The notes: generated from the sequence alone by a model not told the origin. A DNA stretch of 64,000 bases from Roseomonas gilardii (GCF_001941945.1 NZ_CP015583.1:981001-1045000); one strand, 5' to 3'; counted from the first letter of the stretch, positions 24,763 to 34,747 are shown. Numbers and translations are program-made.

Positions 24763-25878
24763 ATGCTGCTGCTCACCCCCGGCCCCGTGCAGACCGATCC
24801 ACGGGTGCGCGCCGCCATGGCGGTGGACATCGCGCCCTGGGACCTCGACTTCCGCGCCGAATATGCCGAGATCCGCGAGAAGATCGTGGAGGTCGCCGGC
24901 GGCACGCCCGGGCATCATGTGACCCTGCCGCTGCAGGGCTCCGGCCATTTCGTCGTGGAGGCCGCGATCCGCACCTTCGTGCCGGCGGGCGGCGCCTTCC
25001 TGGTGCCGATGAACGGGCAGTACGCGGAACGGATCTGGCGGCTGGCCAGCGAGGCGGGGCGCAGGCCCATCGCCATCCCCGTGCCCGACACGCGGCCGGT
25101 GACGGCGCGGGAGATCGCCGCCGGCTTCGCCGCGCATCCGGAGGCCAGCCACCTGATCGCCGTGGTCAGCGAGACCGGCAGCGGCATCGTCAACGACCCC
25201 GCCGTGATGGGCGAGGCGGTGCGCAAGGCCCGGCGGCACATGATCCTGGACATGGTGAGCGCCTTCGGCGCCTGGCCCTTCCGCCTCGCCGAGCATGACG
25301 AGATCGATGCCGTTACCTTCACCTCCAACAAGTGCCTGGAGGGCATGCCGGGGCTGGGCTTCGCCGTCTGCCCCGCCGACCGCACGCGCGAGCGCGCCGG
25401 GCAGGCCGGGAGCTGGAGCCTCGACCTGGGGGACGTGATGCTGACCGCCGAGCGCGCCGGCTGGGGCTCCTTCCGCTTCACGCCCCCGGTGCAGGCGCTG
25501 CGCGCCTTCGGCGTGGCGCTGGAACTCTATGAGGCGGAGGGCGGGCAGCGGGTCCGCCTCGCCCGCTACCGCGAGAACATGCGCGTGCTGATGGATGGCA
25601 TGACGGCGCTGGGGCTGCGCCCCTATCTGGCGCCCGAGCACCAGGGGCCGGTCATCGCCACCTTCCACCAGCCGCCCGGGCCGGAGGCGGGCGGGCGCTT
25701 CGTGCTGCAGGACTTCGTCGATGCGCTGAAGCAGCGCGGCGTGCTGATCTCCAACTTCCACACGACCCAGGCCCCGACGCTGCGCATCGGCTGCATCGGC
25801 GCGATCACCCCGGACGACATGCGCCACGCCGTGGCGGTCATGGGCGAGGTGCTGGAGGAGATGGGCGTCCTCGCCTGA
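24763..25878 (+). CDS. phnW: 2-aminoethylphosphonate--pyruvate transaminase
   Basis: PhnW moves the amino group of 2-aminoethylphosphonate to pyruvate, giving phosphonoacetaldehyde. The 371-residue protein starts LLLTPGPVQTDPRVRAAM, as in PhnW and related class V aminotransferases, and has LPLQGSGHFVVEAAIRT, VVSETGSGIVNDP, DMVSAFGAWPF and the PLP-Lys segment FTSNKCLEGMPGLGF. A general alanine- or serine-glyoxylate aminotransferase is the alternative. No phnX, phnY or phnA gene is adjacent, so the pathway must continue elsewhere. Confidence 0.78.
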   Translation: MLLLTPGPVQTDPRVRAAMAVDIAPWDLDFRAEYAEIREKIVEVAGGTPGHHVTLPLQGSGHFVVEAAIRTFVPAGGAFLVPMNGQYAERIWRLASEAGRRPIAIPVPDTRPVTAREIAAGFAAHPEASHLIAVVSETGSGIVNDPAVMGEAVRKARRHMILDMVSAFGAWPFRLAEHDEIDAVTFTSNKCLEGMPGLGFAVCPADRTRERAGQAGSWSLDLGDVMLTAERAGWGSFRFTPPVQALRAFGVALELYEAEGGQRVRLARYRENMRVLMDGMTALGLRPYLAPEHQGPVIATFHQPPGPEAGGRFVLQDFVDALKQRGVLISNFHTTQAPTLRIGCIGAITPDDMRHAVAVMGEVLEEMGVLA

Positions 25879-25892
25879 GGCGGCGGCGGGTG

Positions 25893-26147
25893 CTACCGCC
25901 GCCCGGCCTCCCGCAGGGCGCGCATCCGGTCCTTCAGGCGGCGCAGGATGCCCGGCCGGGTTTCCGGGCGCCGCTTCCAGTCGCGGCAATCGGCCCGGGA
26001 CCGGCCGCAGCCCTTGCACCACCCGGTTCCGGAGTCGAAGCGGCACAGTCCGGTACAGGGGTTCTTCACGGGGCGGGCTCCTCCGGCGGACGATCGGATG
26101 CTGATCGGATTCGGGGCAGAAGATGGGGTGGGTGACGGAGGATTCAT
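25893..26147 (-). CDS. DUF1289 Cys-rich protein
   Basis: The 84-residue protein contains NPCTGLCRFDSGTGWCKGCGRS, with Cys at 31, 35, 44, 47 and 54, the DUF1289 signature. These small proteins are common in proteobacteria and may bind a metal or cluster. Their function is not known. The Ser/Pro-rich first 28 residues are probably not part of the fold, and the true start could be later. It is convergent with phnW and diverges from fhs. The 177-bp gap to fhs shows nothing distinctive. Confidence 0.85.
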   Translation of the reverse strand: MNPPSPTPSSAPNPISIRSSAGGARPVKNPCTGLCRFDSGTGWCKGCGRSRADCRDWKRRPETRPGILRRLKDRMRALREAGRR

Positions 26148-26324
26148 CGGCGTCCCGTCCGGGGCCTGCCATTCGCCGCCCGCGAGCCTCTCCGGCGTCT
26201 TGCCCCGCCCGGCGGCGCGTCGTAACCGCGGGGCGCAGCCGCGGGAAGCCGCCGTGATGGGGCGCCGCGCCCGGGCCGGCCTGCCCGGAGATGCCGGAAC
26301 CGCCGGAGGGAGAACGCGCCCCGC

Positions 26325-27989
26325 ATGACCACCGACCTCGCCATCGCCAGGGCCGCGACACTGCGCCCGATCGCGGAGATCGCCGCCCGCGCCGGCATCC
26401 CGGAGGAGGCCCTGGAGCCCCACGGCCGCTTCAAGGCCAAGCTGGACCCGGCCCGCATCCCCGATTCCGGCCGGACCGGCGCGCTGGTGCTGGTGACGGG
26501 CATCAGCCCCACCGCCGCCGGGGAGGGCAAGACCACCACCACCATCGGGCTGGGCGACGCGCTGAACGCACTGGGCACGAAGGCCATGATCTGCCTGCGC
26601 GAGCCCTCGCTCGGCCCCTGCTTCGGCGTGAAGGGCGGGGCGACGGGCGGCGGGCGGGCGCAGGTGGCGCCGATGGAGGAGATCAACCTCCACTTCACCG
26701 GCGACTTCCACGCCATCACCAGCGCCAACAACCTGCTCTCCGCGATGGTGGACAACCACATCCACTGGGGCAACGCGCTGGGCCTGGACCAGCGGCGCGT
26801 CACCTGGCGCCGGGCCATCGACATGAACGACCGCGCGCTGCGCGACGTGCTGGTCGGGCTGGGCGGCATGCCGAACGGGCTGCCGCGCGAGGACGGGTTC
26901 GACATCACCGTGGCGAGCGAGGTCATGGCGATCCTCTGCCTCGCCCGCGACCTGGAGGACCTGCAGGAGCGGCTGGGGCGGATCATCGTCGGCCAGCGCC
27001 GCGACGGATCGAGCGTCACCGCCGCCGACATCAAGGCGCATGGCGCCATGGCGGCGCTGCTGCGGGAGGCGATGTTTCCGAACCTGGTGCAGACGCTGGA
27101 GGGCAGCCCGGCCCTGGTGCATGGCGGGCCCTTCGCCAACATCGCCCATGGCTGCAATTCCGTGGCGGCGACGCGGCTGGGCCTGCGGCTGGCCGACGTG
27201 GTGGTGACGGAGGCCGGCTTCGGCGCCGATCTGGGCGGCGAGAAGTTCTGCGACATCAAGTGCCGCCTGGCGGAGCTGGCGCCCTCCGCCTGCGTGGTGG
27301 TGGCGACGGTGCGGGCGCTGAAGCTGCATGGCGGCGTGGTGCGCGCCAACCTGGACCACGAGGATGTCGCGGCGGTGCGGCGCGGGGCGGTGAACCTGCA
27401 GCGCCATGTCGAGAACATGCGCCTCTTCGGCCTGCCGGTGGTGGTGGCGCTGAACGAGTTCACCTCCGACACCGAAGCCGAGTTCGCCGTGGTGCGCGAG
27501 GCCATGGCGCCGCTGGGCGCCGAGGTCGTGCTCTGCACCCACTGGGCCGATGGTGCGGCGGGGGCCACGGAGCTCGCCCGCGCGGTGACGCGGCTGATCG
27601 AGGGCGGCACGGCACGCTTCGCGCCGATCTATCCCGACGCCATGCCGCTGGAGGACAAGGTCCGCAGCATCGCCCGCAAGATCTACCGGGCCAGCGAGGT
27701 CAACTTCCCGCCCGCCGTGCATGCGCGGCTGAAGCGCTTCGAGGAGGCGGGCTACGGGCATTTTCCCGTTTGCATCGCCAAGACGCAGTATTCCTTCTCC
27801 GCCGATCCCGCGCTGCTGGGCGCCCCCACCGGCCATGTGCTGCCGGTGCGGGAGGTGCGGCTGTCCGCCGGCGCGGGCTTCATCGTCGTGATCTGCGGCG
27901 AGGTGATGACCATGCCCGGCCTGCCGCGCTCCCCCGCCGCCGAGCGCATCCACCTGGATGCGGAAGGGCGGATCGAGGGGCTGTTCTGA
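26325..27989 (+). CDS. fhs: formate--tetrahydrofolate ligase
   Basis: The enzyme makes 10-formyltetrahydrofolate from formate, ATP and tetrahydrofolate and so feeds purine and one-carbon metabolism. The 554-residue length is normal. It has the ATP loop [18 protein letters not shown], the formate/folate region [34 protein letters not shown], the [20 protein letters not shown] signature and DALPxx-like ends. GGAGGGAG lies before the ATG. Its stop overlaps the likely CTG start of the next gene. Confidence 0.97.
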   Translation: MTTDLAIARAATLRPIAEIAARAGIPEEALEPHGRFKAKLDPARIPDSGRTGALVLVTGISPTAAGEGKTTTTIGLGDALNALGTKAMICLREPSLGPCFGVKGGATGGGRAQVAPMEEINLHFTGDFHAITSANNLLSAMVDNHIHWGNALGLDQRRVTWRRAIDMNDRALRDVLVGLGGMPNGLPREDGFDITVASEVMAILCLARDLEDLQERLGRIIVGQRRDGSSVTAADIKAHGAMAALLREAMFPNLVQTLEGSPALVHGGPFANIAHGCNSVAATRLGLRLADVVVTEAGFGADLGGEKFCDIKCRLAELAPSACVVVATVRALKLHGGVVRANLDHEDVAAVRRGAVNLQRHVENMRLFGLPVVVALNEFTSDTEAEFAVVREAMAPLGAEVVLCTHWADGAAGATELARAVTRLIEGGTARFAPIYPDAMPLEDKVRSIARKIYRASEVNFPPAVHARLKRFEEAGYGHFPVCIAKTQYSFSADPALLGAPTGHVLPVREVRLSAGAGFIVVICGEVMTMPGLPRSPAAERIHLDAEGRIEGLF

Positions 27990-29209
27990 AGCCGCCGCGC
28001 GACCCCCGGGGGGCGCTGGCCGAGGCGCAAGCCCTGCTGCGCGAGGGCGTGGCGCGGCACGGGGCCGGCGAGCTCGACCGGGCGGCGCGCTTCTATGCCC
28101 GGGCGCTGCGCCTCGTGCCGGAGGAGCCGAACGCGCTGAACCTGTCCGGTGTGCTGGCGCGGCAGCAGGGGGATTCCCCGCGCGCCGCGGCGCTGACCGG
28201 GCGCGCCCTGGCGCTGCGGCCGGATTCGCCCGTCTTCCTGGCCTCGCATGGCGCCTCTCTGGCGGAGCTGGGCCGGGCGGAGGAGGCGGTGCCGCTGCTG
28301 CGCCGCGCCCTGGCCGCGCGCCCCGGCGATGCCGTGTCCCAGCGCAACCTGGGGCAGGCGCTGCTGGCACTGGGGCATGTGGCGGAGGCGCTGCCGCCGC
28401 TGCGCGAGGCGCTGCGCCTCGCTCCGGAAGCGGAGGCGCATCTGGCTCTGGCCCATGCGCTGCACCAGGCGGGCGACCGGGCAGAGGCGGGGCGGGAAGC
28501 CCGGGCGGCCCTCGCGGAGGCGGTGCCGGAACTGGCGGAGCAGGCCCGCTTCCTGCTGGCCGCGCTGGGCGAGGACCCGGCCCCGGACCGCGCCCCCGTC
28601 GCCTATGTGCGCGACCTCTTCGACCGTTATGCGCCGCGTTTCGACGCGCATCTTGTGGAAGGGCTGGAATACCGCACCCCCGACGCGCTGGCGGCGCTGC
28701 TGCGGCAGGCCGGGGTGGCGGCGGATGGAAGCCACGCGGTGCTGGACCTGGGCTGCGGCACCGGCCTGTCCGGGCGGGCGCTGAAGCCCTTCGCGTGGCG
28801 CTTGGAGGGGGTGGACCTGTCCCCGCGCATGCTGGAACAGGCCCGGCTGACGGGGCTCTACGACGCCCTGCACGAGGCCGATCTGCTGGGCTTCCTGCCG
28901 GGGTGCCCCGGGGCTTTCGGCCTTGTCGCGGCGGCGGACGTGCTGAACTACCTGGGCGACCTCCGCCCCGCTTTCTCGGGGATGGCCGGGGCGCTGTCGG
29001 ATGGCGGCGGCGCCGGCTTCAGCCTCGAACTGGGGACGGTGGCGCCCTACGCACTGGGCGAGGGGATGCGCTACCGCCATCATCCGGACCATGCGCTCGC
29101 CTTGCTCGCCGAGGCCGGGCTGCGCCCTCTCGCGCGGCAGGAAACCGTGCTGCGGCGGGAGAAGGGGGAGCCCGTGGCCGGCCTCCTGCTGGTGGCCGGC
29201 CGCGCCTGA
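27986..29209 (+). CDS. TPR-repeat SAM-dependent methyltransferase
   Basis: The roughly 407-residue protein has TPR-like helices (about 10-200: [24 protein letters not shown] and further repeats) and then a class I methyltransferase with motif [13 protein letters not shown] and [15 protein letters not shown]. The linker [18 protein letters not shown] is typical of this family. No ATG lies at the head. CTG at 27986 overlaps the fhs stop as CTGA and has GAGGGG six bases upstream. GTG at 28049 is the other candidate, but it would cut the first repeat. The target of methylation is unknown. Confidence 0.82.
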   Translation: MKPPRDPRGALAEAQALLREGVARHGAGELDRAARFYARALRLVPEEPNALNLSGVLARQQGDSPRAAALTGRALALRPDSPVFLASHGASLAELGRAEEAVPLLRRALAARPGDAVSQRNLGQALLALGHVAEALPPLREALRLAPEAEAHLALAHALHQAGDRAEAGREARAALAEAVPELAEQARFLLAALGEDPAPDRAPVAYVRDLFDRYAPRFDAHLVEGLEYRTPDALAALLRQAGVAADGSHAVLDLGCGTGLSGRALKPFAWRLEGVDLSPRMLEQARLTGLYDALHEADLLGFLPGCPGAFGLVAAADVLNYLGDLRPAFSGMAGALSDGGGAGFSLELGTVAPYALGEGMRYRHHPDHALALLAEAGLRPLARQETVLRREKGEPVAGLLLVAGRA

Positions 29210-29216
29210 GGGTGGT

Positions 29217-30125
29217 TCAGGCGGCTTCGTACTCACGCTGCAGGATGTTGCCATTCAGCCGGGTCGCGAGCCAGTCCGGCGTGATCGGCACCAGGTCGTT
29301 GGCGACGTTCGGCCCGACCCCGGCCTCGCTCAGCGCCAGCGGGCCCGCTTCCGCCGCCGCCAGCACCGAGCCCAGGCGGCGCGCCTGGTCCAGCCGCGTG
29401 GCGATCATGCAGCGGGCGCCCAGCGCGGCATAGGCGCGCGCGATCTCCGTGGCCTCCGCCACGTCCAGCCCGGCCGGCAGCACCAGCACCGGATGCGCGT
29501 CGGCGGCGCGCAGCACGGCAAGGAGATGCTCGGCCTGCGCCCGCTCGAAGGGGTCGCAGCCGGCGGTGTCGAGCAGCACGGGCTGGCCGGCGGTGCGCCG
29601 GGCCACGGCGCGGGAAATCTGCCCCGGCGTGACGGCGGCGGAGAGGGTGAGGTCGAGCACCCGGGTGAAAGCAGCGAGCTGCTCGGTGGCACCGGCGCGG
29701 GCGGCATCGGCGGTGATCACGGTGGGCGCCTGGCCGGACATCACCAGCCGCGTGGCGAGCTTGGCGCAAGTGAGGGTCTTGCCCGCCCCGGGCGGCCCGA
29801 CCAGCGCCAGGGTGCGGGTGGCCGGGTCCGGCAGGCCGGCGAAGGGCAGCGCGTCCTCCAGAGCCTTGGCCATCGGACCGCGCAGCCGCGCCGCGAGATC
29901 CGGCGGCAGGTTGTGCCGCAGCAGCTCGGGCGGGATGACATGCCGTGGCTTCAGCGCGGAATCGGGCGGGATCAGCAGCGGTTCGTCGCTGTCCAGCACC
30001 GCGGTGACCTCGACGCCGTTCTCCGTGTGGCGGGAGGAGAGGATGACGGCATCGTCACCCATTTCGAGGCGCAGCACGCGCATCGCCTCGGTCATGCAGG
30101 AGCCGTTGAATACGCGGATCTTCAT
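29217..30125 (-). CDS. flhF: flagellar GTPase FlhF
   Basis: FlhF is an SRP-type GTPase that sets flagellar position or number. The 302-residue protein starts MKIRVFNGSCMTEAMRVLRLEMGDDAVILSS, the typical FlhF N-terminus, and has the P loop GPPGAGKT, the VITADAARAGATEQLAAF (G2-like) segment, DTAGCDPF (G3) and TRLDQARRLG (G4). It lacks a long B domain, so it is short for the family. The ATG at 30125 is preferred over an in-frame start at 30173. It is the last gene of the fliF operon, 63 bases after flhA. Confidence 0.93.
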   Translation of the reverse strand: MKIRVFNGSCMTEAMRVLRLEMGDDAVILSSRHTENGVEVTAVLDSDEPLLIPPDSALKPRHVIPPELLRHNLPPDLAARLRGPMAKALEDALPFAGLPDPATRTLALVGPPGAGKTLTCAKLATRLVMSGQAPTVITADAARAGATEQLAAFTRVLDLTLSAAVTPGQISRAVARRTAGQPVLLDTAGCDPFERAQAEHLLAVLRAADAHPVLVLPAGLDVAEATEIARAYAALGARCMIATRLDQARRLGSVLAAAEAGPLALSEAGVGPNVANDLVPITPDWLATRLNGNILQREYEAA

Positions 30126-30188
30126 GGGTTCAACCTTGCAACGAATTCTGTTGATGAGAGGTGAAGGCAACACGAAAATTCCTGCGCA

Positions 30189-32252
30189 TCAGATGGCGCC
30201 CACCGTGCGGATGCGCGCGCGCGGATGGATCTCGGCCTGCGACAGCACCACCGTCGCAGGCCGGAAGCGTTCGACGATGGCGCGCACATGCGCGCGCGCC
30301 GCGCCGCTGCAGACCAGCACGGGCGTCTCGCCCGCCGCGCTGGCCTTGTCGAAACTGTCGCGCACGCGCTGCATGAAGTCCTGCAGGCGCGAGGGCGCCA
30401 TGGCGAGCTGGCGGTCCTCCCCGGGGCCGATCAGGGATTCGGCGAAGGCCTGTTCCCATTCGGCGGACAGGGCGATCATCGGCACATAGCCGCTGGGGCC
30501 GCGCGCCGCCTCGCTGATCTGGCGGGCCAGCCGGGCGCGCACCACCGAGACCATGCCGGGCACCGAGCGGAGGCCGCCCGAGACCGCCTCCCCGATGCCC
30601 TCCAGGATGGTGGGCAGGTCGCGGATCGAGACACGTTCGGCCAGCAGCGCCTGCAACACGCGCTGCACCGTGCCGGTGGAGATCTGCGAGGGGATCAGGT
30701 CCGAGACCAGCCGCGACTGCTCGCGCGGCAGCTCGTCCAGCAGCTTCTGCGTCTCCGCATGGCTCAGCAGCTCGGGCACATGCTCGCGCACCACCTCCGT
30801 CAGGTGCGTGGCCAGCACGCCAGCCGGATCGACCACCGTGCAGCCCAGGGCCAACGCCATGTCGCGGTGCTGCTCCTCGATCCAGCGGGCGGGCAGGCCG
30901 AAGCTGGGCTCCTGGCAGGGATCGCCCGGCAGGTCGGGCGTCTGCCCCGAGGGGTCGATCGCGAGATGCATGGGCAGGCGGAGCTGGCCGCGCCCGGCCT
31001 CGATCTCCTTCACCCGGATCACATAGGTGTCGGCCGGTAGTTCCAGGTTATCCTGCAGCCGCACGGCGGGCAGCACGAAGCCCATCTCGGTCGCCACGCT
31101 GCGGCGCAGGTTGCGGATCTGCTCCGTCAGGCGCGGCCCATCCCCCGCCGCCAGCGGCAGCAGCCCATAGCCCAGCTCCACGCGGATCGAGTCCATCCGC
31201 AGGGATTCCGAAACGGGTGCTTCCGGGGCCGGACCGGCGGCGGGCAGGGTGTTCTCGGCCTCCGCCCTCGCCGCCGCGGCCTTGCGACGCGACCAGGCCA
31301 GCGTGCCCGTGCCGCCCGCCAGCGCCAGGAAGGGCAGCATCGGCATGCCGGGCAGCAGGGCGAAGGCGACCGCCGCACCGGAGACCAGCGCCAGCGGCTT
31401 GGTGCCGGTGGCGAGCTGCCCGATCAGCGCCTGGTCCGCCGTGCCCTCGGTGTTGCCCTTGGTCACCACGATGCCGGCGGCGACGGAGACCAGCAGCGCC
31501 GGCACCTGCGACACCAGCCCGTCGCCCACGGTGAGGACGGAGAAGGTGGTCACCGCCTCCCCGAAAGGCAGGCCCTGGCGCACCACGCCGATGGCGATGC
31601 CGCCGAGCAGGTTGATCGCGGTGATGATCAGCCCCGCGATGGCGTCGCCGCGCACGAATTTCGCGGCGCCGTCCATGGCGCCGTAGAAACCGCTCTCCGC
31701 CTCCAGGTCGCGGCGTCGGCGCTTGGCCTCGGTCTCGTCGATGATGCCGGCGGAAAGGTCCGCGTCGATCGCCATCTGCTTGCCCGGCATGGCGTCGAGC
31801 GAGAAGCGCGCCGCGACCTCGGCGATGCGGCCGGAGCCCTTGGTCACCACCATGAAGTTCACGACCAGCAGGATCGCGAAGACGATCAGCCCCACCAGCA
31901 CGTCGCCGCCCATCAGGAAGGAGCCGAAGGCGGACACCACCGCGCCCGCCGCGCCATGGCCCTCGTGCCCATGGGTCAGGATGATGCGCGTGGTGGCGAC
32001 ATTGAGCGCCAGGCGCAGCAGCGTGGTCAGCAGCAGGAGCGTGGGGAAGGAGGTGAAGTCCAGCGGACGCTGCAGGAACAGCGCCGTCATCAGCACCAGC
32101 ACGCTGAGGGTCAGCGAGATGGCCAGCGCCGCGTCGAGCAGGAACGGCGGCAGCGGCACCACCAGCACCGCGATCAGCGCCGCCACGCCCAGGGCGAGGC
32201 CCGTGTCGCTGCCGGGGCTGAAGGTCTTCAGACGTTGCGCGAGGGCCTGCAT
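30189..32252 (-). CDS. flhA: flagellar export apparatus protein FlhA
   Basis: FlhA is the large export-gate component that docks chaperone-substrate complexes. The 687-residue protein has eight expected TM segments in the first 310 residues, including LDAALAISLTLSVLVLMTAL and the conserved FHIPEP-like loop region KGSGRIAEVAARFSLDAMPGKQMAIDADLS. The rest is a cytoplasmic domain (about 330-687). It starts 4 bases after flbD on the same strand. The partner FlhB and FliPQR are not in the window. Confidence 0.97.
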   Translation of the reverse strand: MQALAQRLKTFSPGSDTGLALGVAALIAVLVVPLPPFLLDAALAISLTLSVLVLMTALFLQRPLDFTSFPTLLLLTTLLRLALNVATTRIILTHGHEGHGAAGAVVSAFGSFLMGGDVLVGLIVFAILLVVNFMVVTKGSGRIAEVAARFSLDAMPGKQMAIDADLSAGIIDETEAKRRRRDLEAESGFYGAMDGAAKFVRGDAIAGLIITAINLLGGIAIGVVRQGLPFGEAVTTFSVLTVGDGLVSQVPALLVSVAAGIVVTKGNTEGTADQALIGQLATGTKPLALVSGAAVAFALLPGMPMLPFLALAGGTGTLAWSRRKAAAARAEAENTLPAAGPAPEAPVSESLRMDSIRVELGYGLLPLAAGDGPRLTEQIRNLRRSVATEMGFVLPAVRLQDNLELPADTYVIRVKEIEAGRGQLRLPMHLAIDPSGQTPDLPGDPCQEPSFGLPARWIEEQHRDMALALGCTVVDPAGVLATHLTEVVREHVPELLSHAETQKLLDELPREQSRLVSDLIPSQISTGTVQRVLQALLAERVSIRDLPTILEGIGEAVSGGLRSVPGMVSVVRARLARQISEAARGPSGYVPMIALSAEWEQAFAESLIGPGEDRQLAMAPSRLQDFMQRVRDSFDKASAAGETPVLVCSGAARAHVRAIVERFRPATVVLSQAEIHPRARIRTVGAI

Positions 32253-32256
32253 CGGC

Positions 32257-33666
32257 TCAGGCGGGCTCCGGCCCGGCCCAAGCGGGCATGGCGGCGGGCA
32301 GGGCCGGCAGCGGCGCCTGTCCCGGCGCCGCCGGCACGCTGGCGCCGGCGGCGCGGTACTCGTGCAGCTTGTTGCGGAGGGTGCGGATGGAGATGCCGAG
32401 GATCTCGGCGGCGCGCGTGCGGTTGCCCAGGCAATGGCCCAGCGTTTCCAGGATCAGGTCGCGCTCCACATCCTCCACCCGCCGTCCGACCAGCGCGACG
32501 ATCCCGGCCGGCGTGGCGGGCCGGGGCACGGCCTCCGCAGCGGTGGCGGGTTCGGGCACGGATGGCAGCGGCTGGTCCAGCTCGATCGCCAGGGGGCCGA
32601 TCTCGTCGCCCTCCGCCAGCAGCACGGCGCGATGCACGGCGTTCTCCAGCTCCCGCACATTGCCGGGCCAGGGATGGGCCAGCAGCATCGCCCGCGCCTG
32701 CGGCGCGAAGGGGCGGTGCGGCAGCCCGTTGGCCTCGGCATAGCGGGCGGCGTAGTGCTCGGCGATCGGCAGGATGTCGCCGGTGCGGTCGCGCAGCGCG
32801 GGCAGGCGCAGGCTCACCACCCGCAGGCGGAAGAGCAGGTCCTCGCGGAAGCGCCCGGCCCGCACCTCGGTGCCGAGATCGCGGTTGGTGGCGGCGAGGA
32901 TGCGGACATCGACCTTCACCGGCGCCGTGCCGCCCAGCCGGTCCACCTCCCGCTCCTGCAGCACGCGCAGGATCTTGGCTTGCAGGCGGACATCCATCTC
33001 GCCGATCTCGTCGAGCAGCAGCGTGCCGCCATCGGCCTGCTCGAACTTGCCGCGCCGCGCCGCGACGGCGCCGGAGAAGGCGCCCTTCTCATGGCCGAAC
33101 AGCTCGGATTCCAGCAGTGTCTCCGGCAGCGCGGCGCAGTTCAGCGCGACGAAGGGGCCGTTGGCGCGGCGGGAATGGCGGTGGATGTGGCGCGCCAGGA
33201 CCTCCTTGCCCGTGCCGCTCTCCCCGGTGATCAGCACGCTGGCCTCGGCCCGCGCCACGGTCTCGGCGCGGGACAGCACGGCGGCCATGGCCGGGTCGCG
33301 ATGCACCGGTGCGTGCTCCTCGCCGGCGGCGGCGCGCAGCATGGCGGCGATCAGGTCGGGCTCGGCCGGCAGCGGCAGGAACTCCCGCGCCCCGGCCCGG
33401 ATCGCCCGCACCGCCGCCGCCGCGTCCGAGGAGCGGCCGCAGGCTACCACGGGGCAGGCGATGCGCTCGGCCTCCAGCGCCTGCACCAGCCAGGCGACAT
33501 CGTGCAGCACGTCGCAGAGCACGAGGTCGCAGCCATCCGCCCGGGCATGGGCGATCGCGGTGGAGACGCCGTCGGCCTGCGCCAGCCGCGCCCCGCCGGC
33601 CCGGGCGATGCGCGCCGCCTGGCCGAGTTCGCCCTCCAGGCTGCCGACGATGAGGAGGCGGGTCAT
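32257..33666 (-). CDS. flbD: sigma-54-dependent flagellar regulator FlbD
   Basis: FlbD activates sigma-54 flagellar promoters and, in Caulobacter, represses fliF. The 469-residue protein has a receiver-like domain (1-110) with D52 at the phosphorylation position but no acidic pair near its start, so it is degenerate. The AAA+ domain has Walker A GESGTGKE at 148-155, the sigma-54 loop GAFSGA at 195-200 (Ser for Thr of GAFTGA) and DEIGEMD. A Fis-type helix-turn-helix near the end carries NRTRAAEILGISIRTLRNKL. Its place after fliF-fliG-fliH-fliN is as in Caulobacter. Matching palindromes lie before fliF and between fliK and flgE. Confidence 0.92.
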   Translation of the reverse strand: MTRLLIVGSLEGELGQAARIARAGGARLAQADGVSTAIAHARADGCDLVLCDVLHDVAWLVQALEAERIACPVVACGRSSDAAAAVRAIRAGAREFLPLPAEPDLIAAMLRAAAGEEHAPVHRDPAMAAVLSRAETVARAEASVLITGESGTGKEVLARHIHRHSRRANGPFVALNCAALPETLLESELFGHEKGAFSGAVAARRGKFEQADGGTLLLDEIGEMDVRLQAKILRVLQEREVDRLGGTAPVKVDVRILAATNRDLGTEVRAGRFREDLLFRLRVVSLRLPALRDRTGDILPIAEHYAARYAEANGLPHRPFAPQARAMLLAHPWPGNVRELENAVHRAVLLAEGDEIGPLAIELDQPLPSVPEPATAAEAVPRPATPAGIVALVGRRVEDVERDLILETLGHCLGNRTRAAEILGISIRTLRNKLHEYRAAGASVPAAPGQAPLPALPAAMPAWAGPEPA

Positions 33667-33668
33667 CC

Positions 33669-34043
33669 TCAGCTCCGGTCCGTCTTGACGATCTCGGTCA
33701 TGGTCACGCCAAGCCGGTTGTCGTCCACCATCACCACCTCGCCGCGTGCGACGAGGCGGTTGTTGACGTAGATGTCCACCGCCTCGCCGAGCTTGCGGTC
33801 GAGCTCCACCACGGCGCCGCGCCCGAGCTTGAGAAGCTGGCTCACCTGCATCGTGGCATGGCCCAGCACGGCGCTGACCTGGACCGGGATGTCATAGACC
33901 GCGCCCAGGCCGGGCTGGGAAAGACCGGGGGAGGCGGTCTGGCCCGCCATCTGGCCCATGGCGCCGCGCTCCTGCGCCAGCGTGCCTGGGGTCGTACCCT
34001 GGGTGCCGCCCTGCGGGGCGAGGGGCTCGAACTGTCCGCTCAT
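33669..34043 (-). CDS. fliN: flagellar motor switch protein FliN
   Basis: FliN is the C-ring protein that works with FliM and FliG. The 124-residue protein has a Gly/Gln-rich N-terminal tail and the SpoA-type C-terminal domain (DIPVQVSAVLGHATMQVSQLL, ELDRKLGEAVDIYVNNRLVARGEVV). FliM is not in the window. The start overlaps the end of fliH by 4 bases, and flbD starts 2 bases after its stop. Confidence 0.95.
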   Translation of the reverse strand: MSGQFEPLAPQGGTQGTTPGTLAQERGAMGQMAGQTASPGLSQPGLGAVYDIPVQVSAVLGHATMQVSQLLKLGRGAVVELDRKLGEAVDIYVNNRLVARGEVVMVDDNRLGVTMTEIVKTDRS

Positions 34044-34747
34044 GACGGGATTTCCTCATCGGTGAAGCCGAGCGAGGCCATCGCCTCGCGAATGGCGGCG
34101 CGACGCTCCGCCAGAACCAGAGCGAGGCCGCCGCCGCGCCAGGAGATGCGTGCGTCGCCAGGCGGCAGGGCGGGATCGGCCTCCACCGTCAGGCCGGTGC
34201 CGTCCAGGCGCGCCCGGGCCTGTTCCAGCAGGACCGGGGGCACCCGCAGCACGGCGCCGGCCGGCGCCTCCGTGACCGGGCCCAGGAGTTGCAGCAGGCG
34301 CTCTAGCATGGCCGGGGCCTCCCGCGCTGCGGCCAGCGGCAGGGCGAGGTCCAGGCTCCGCAGCAGCAGCAGGGCGAAGGCCTCCGCCTGTTCCGCCGCT
34401 TCGGCCCGCATCCGTGCCAGGGCGGTGTCCACCTGCGACAGGGTGGCGGCCAGCAGGCCGTCCAGCCCGGCCTCGCGTCGCGCCGCCTCTGCCTCGCATC
34501 CGCGCCGCTCGCCTTCCGCCAGGCCCTCGGCGAAGCCCGCCTCGCGGGCGATCTCGATCAGCGCGGCGGTTTCCGCCTCCCGATCCGGCGCGGGATCGGG
34601 CTGCGGCACGGGGGGGGCCGGGGCAGGGCGCGCGGGCGGCGCATCCAGGTCGGGGAATTCCAGCGCCGCCCGGCCGGGGGGCATGGGCTGCGCGGATTCC
34701 GGCGCGCGGGTGCCGAGCAGGAGGGGGAGGAAGGCGTCGTCCCGCAT
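34040..34747 (-). CDS. fliH: flagellar assembly protein FliH
   Basis: FliH (called FlbE in Caulobacter) regulates the export ATPase FliI. The 235-residue protein has a Pro-rich N-terminus, the Ala/Glu-rich helix EIAREAGFAEGLAEGERRG with the GxxxG-like spacing of FliH, and a C-terminal domain ending in SWRGGGLALVLAERRAAI. Similarity is weak, as usual for FliH. Position between fliG and fliN secures the call. Its ATG overlaps the fliG stop by one base. FliI is not in the window. Confidence 0.85.
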   Translation of the reverse strand: MRDDAFLPLLLGTRAPESAQPMPPGRAALEFPDLDAPPARPAPAPPVPQPDPAPDREAETAALIEIAREAGFAEGLAEGERRGCEAEAARREAGLDGLLAATLSQVDTALARMRAEAAEQAEAFALLLLRSLDLALPLAAAREAPAMLERLLQLLGPVTEAPAGAVLRVPPVLLEQARARLDGTGLTVEADPALPPGDARISWRGGGLALVLAERRAAIREAMASLGFTDEEIPS

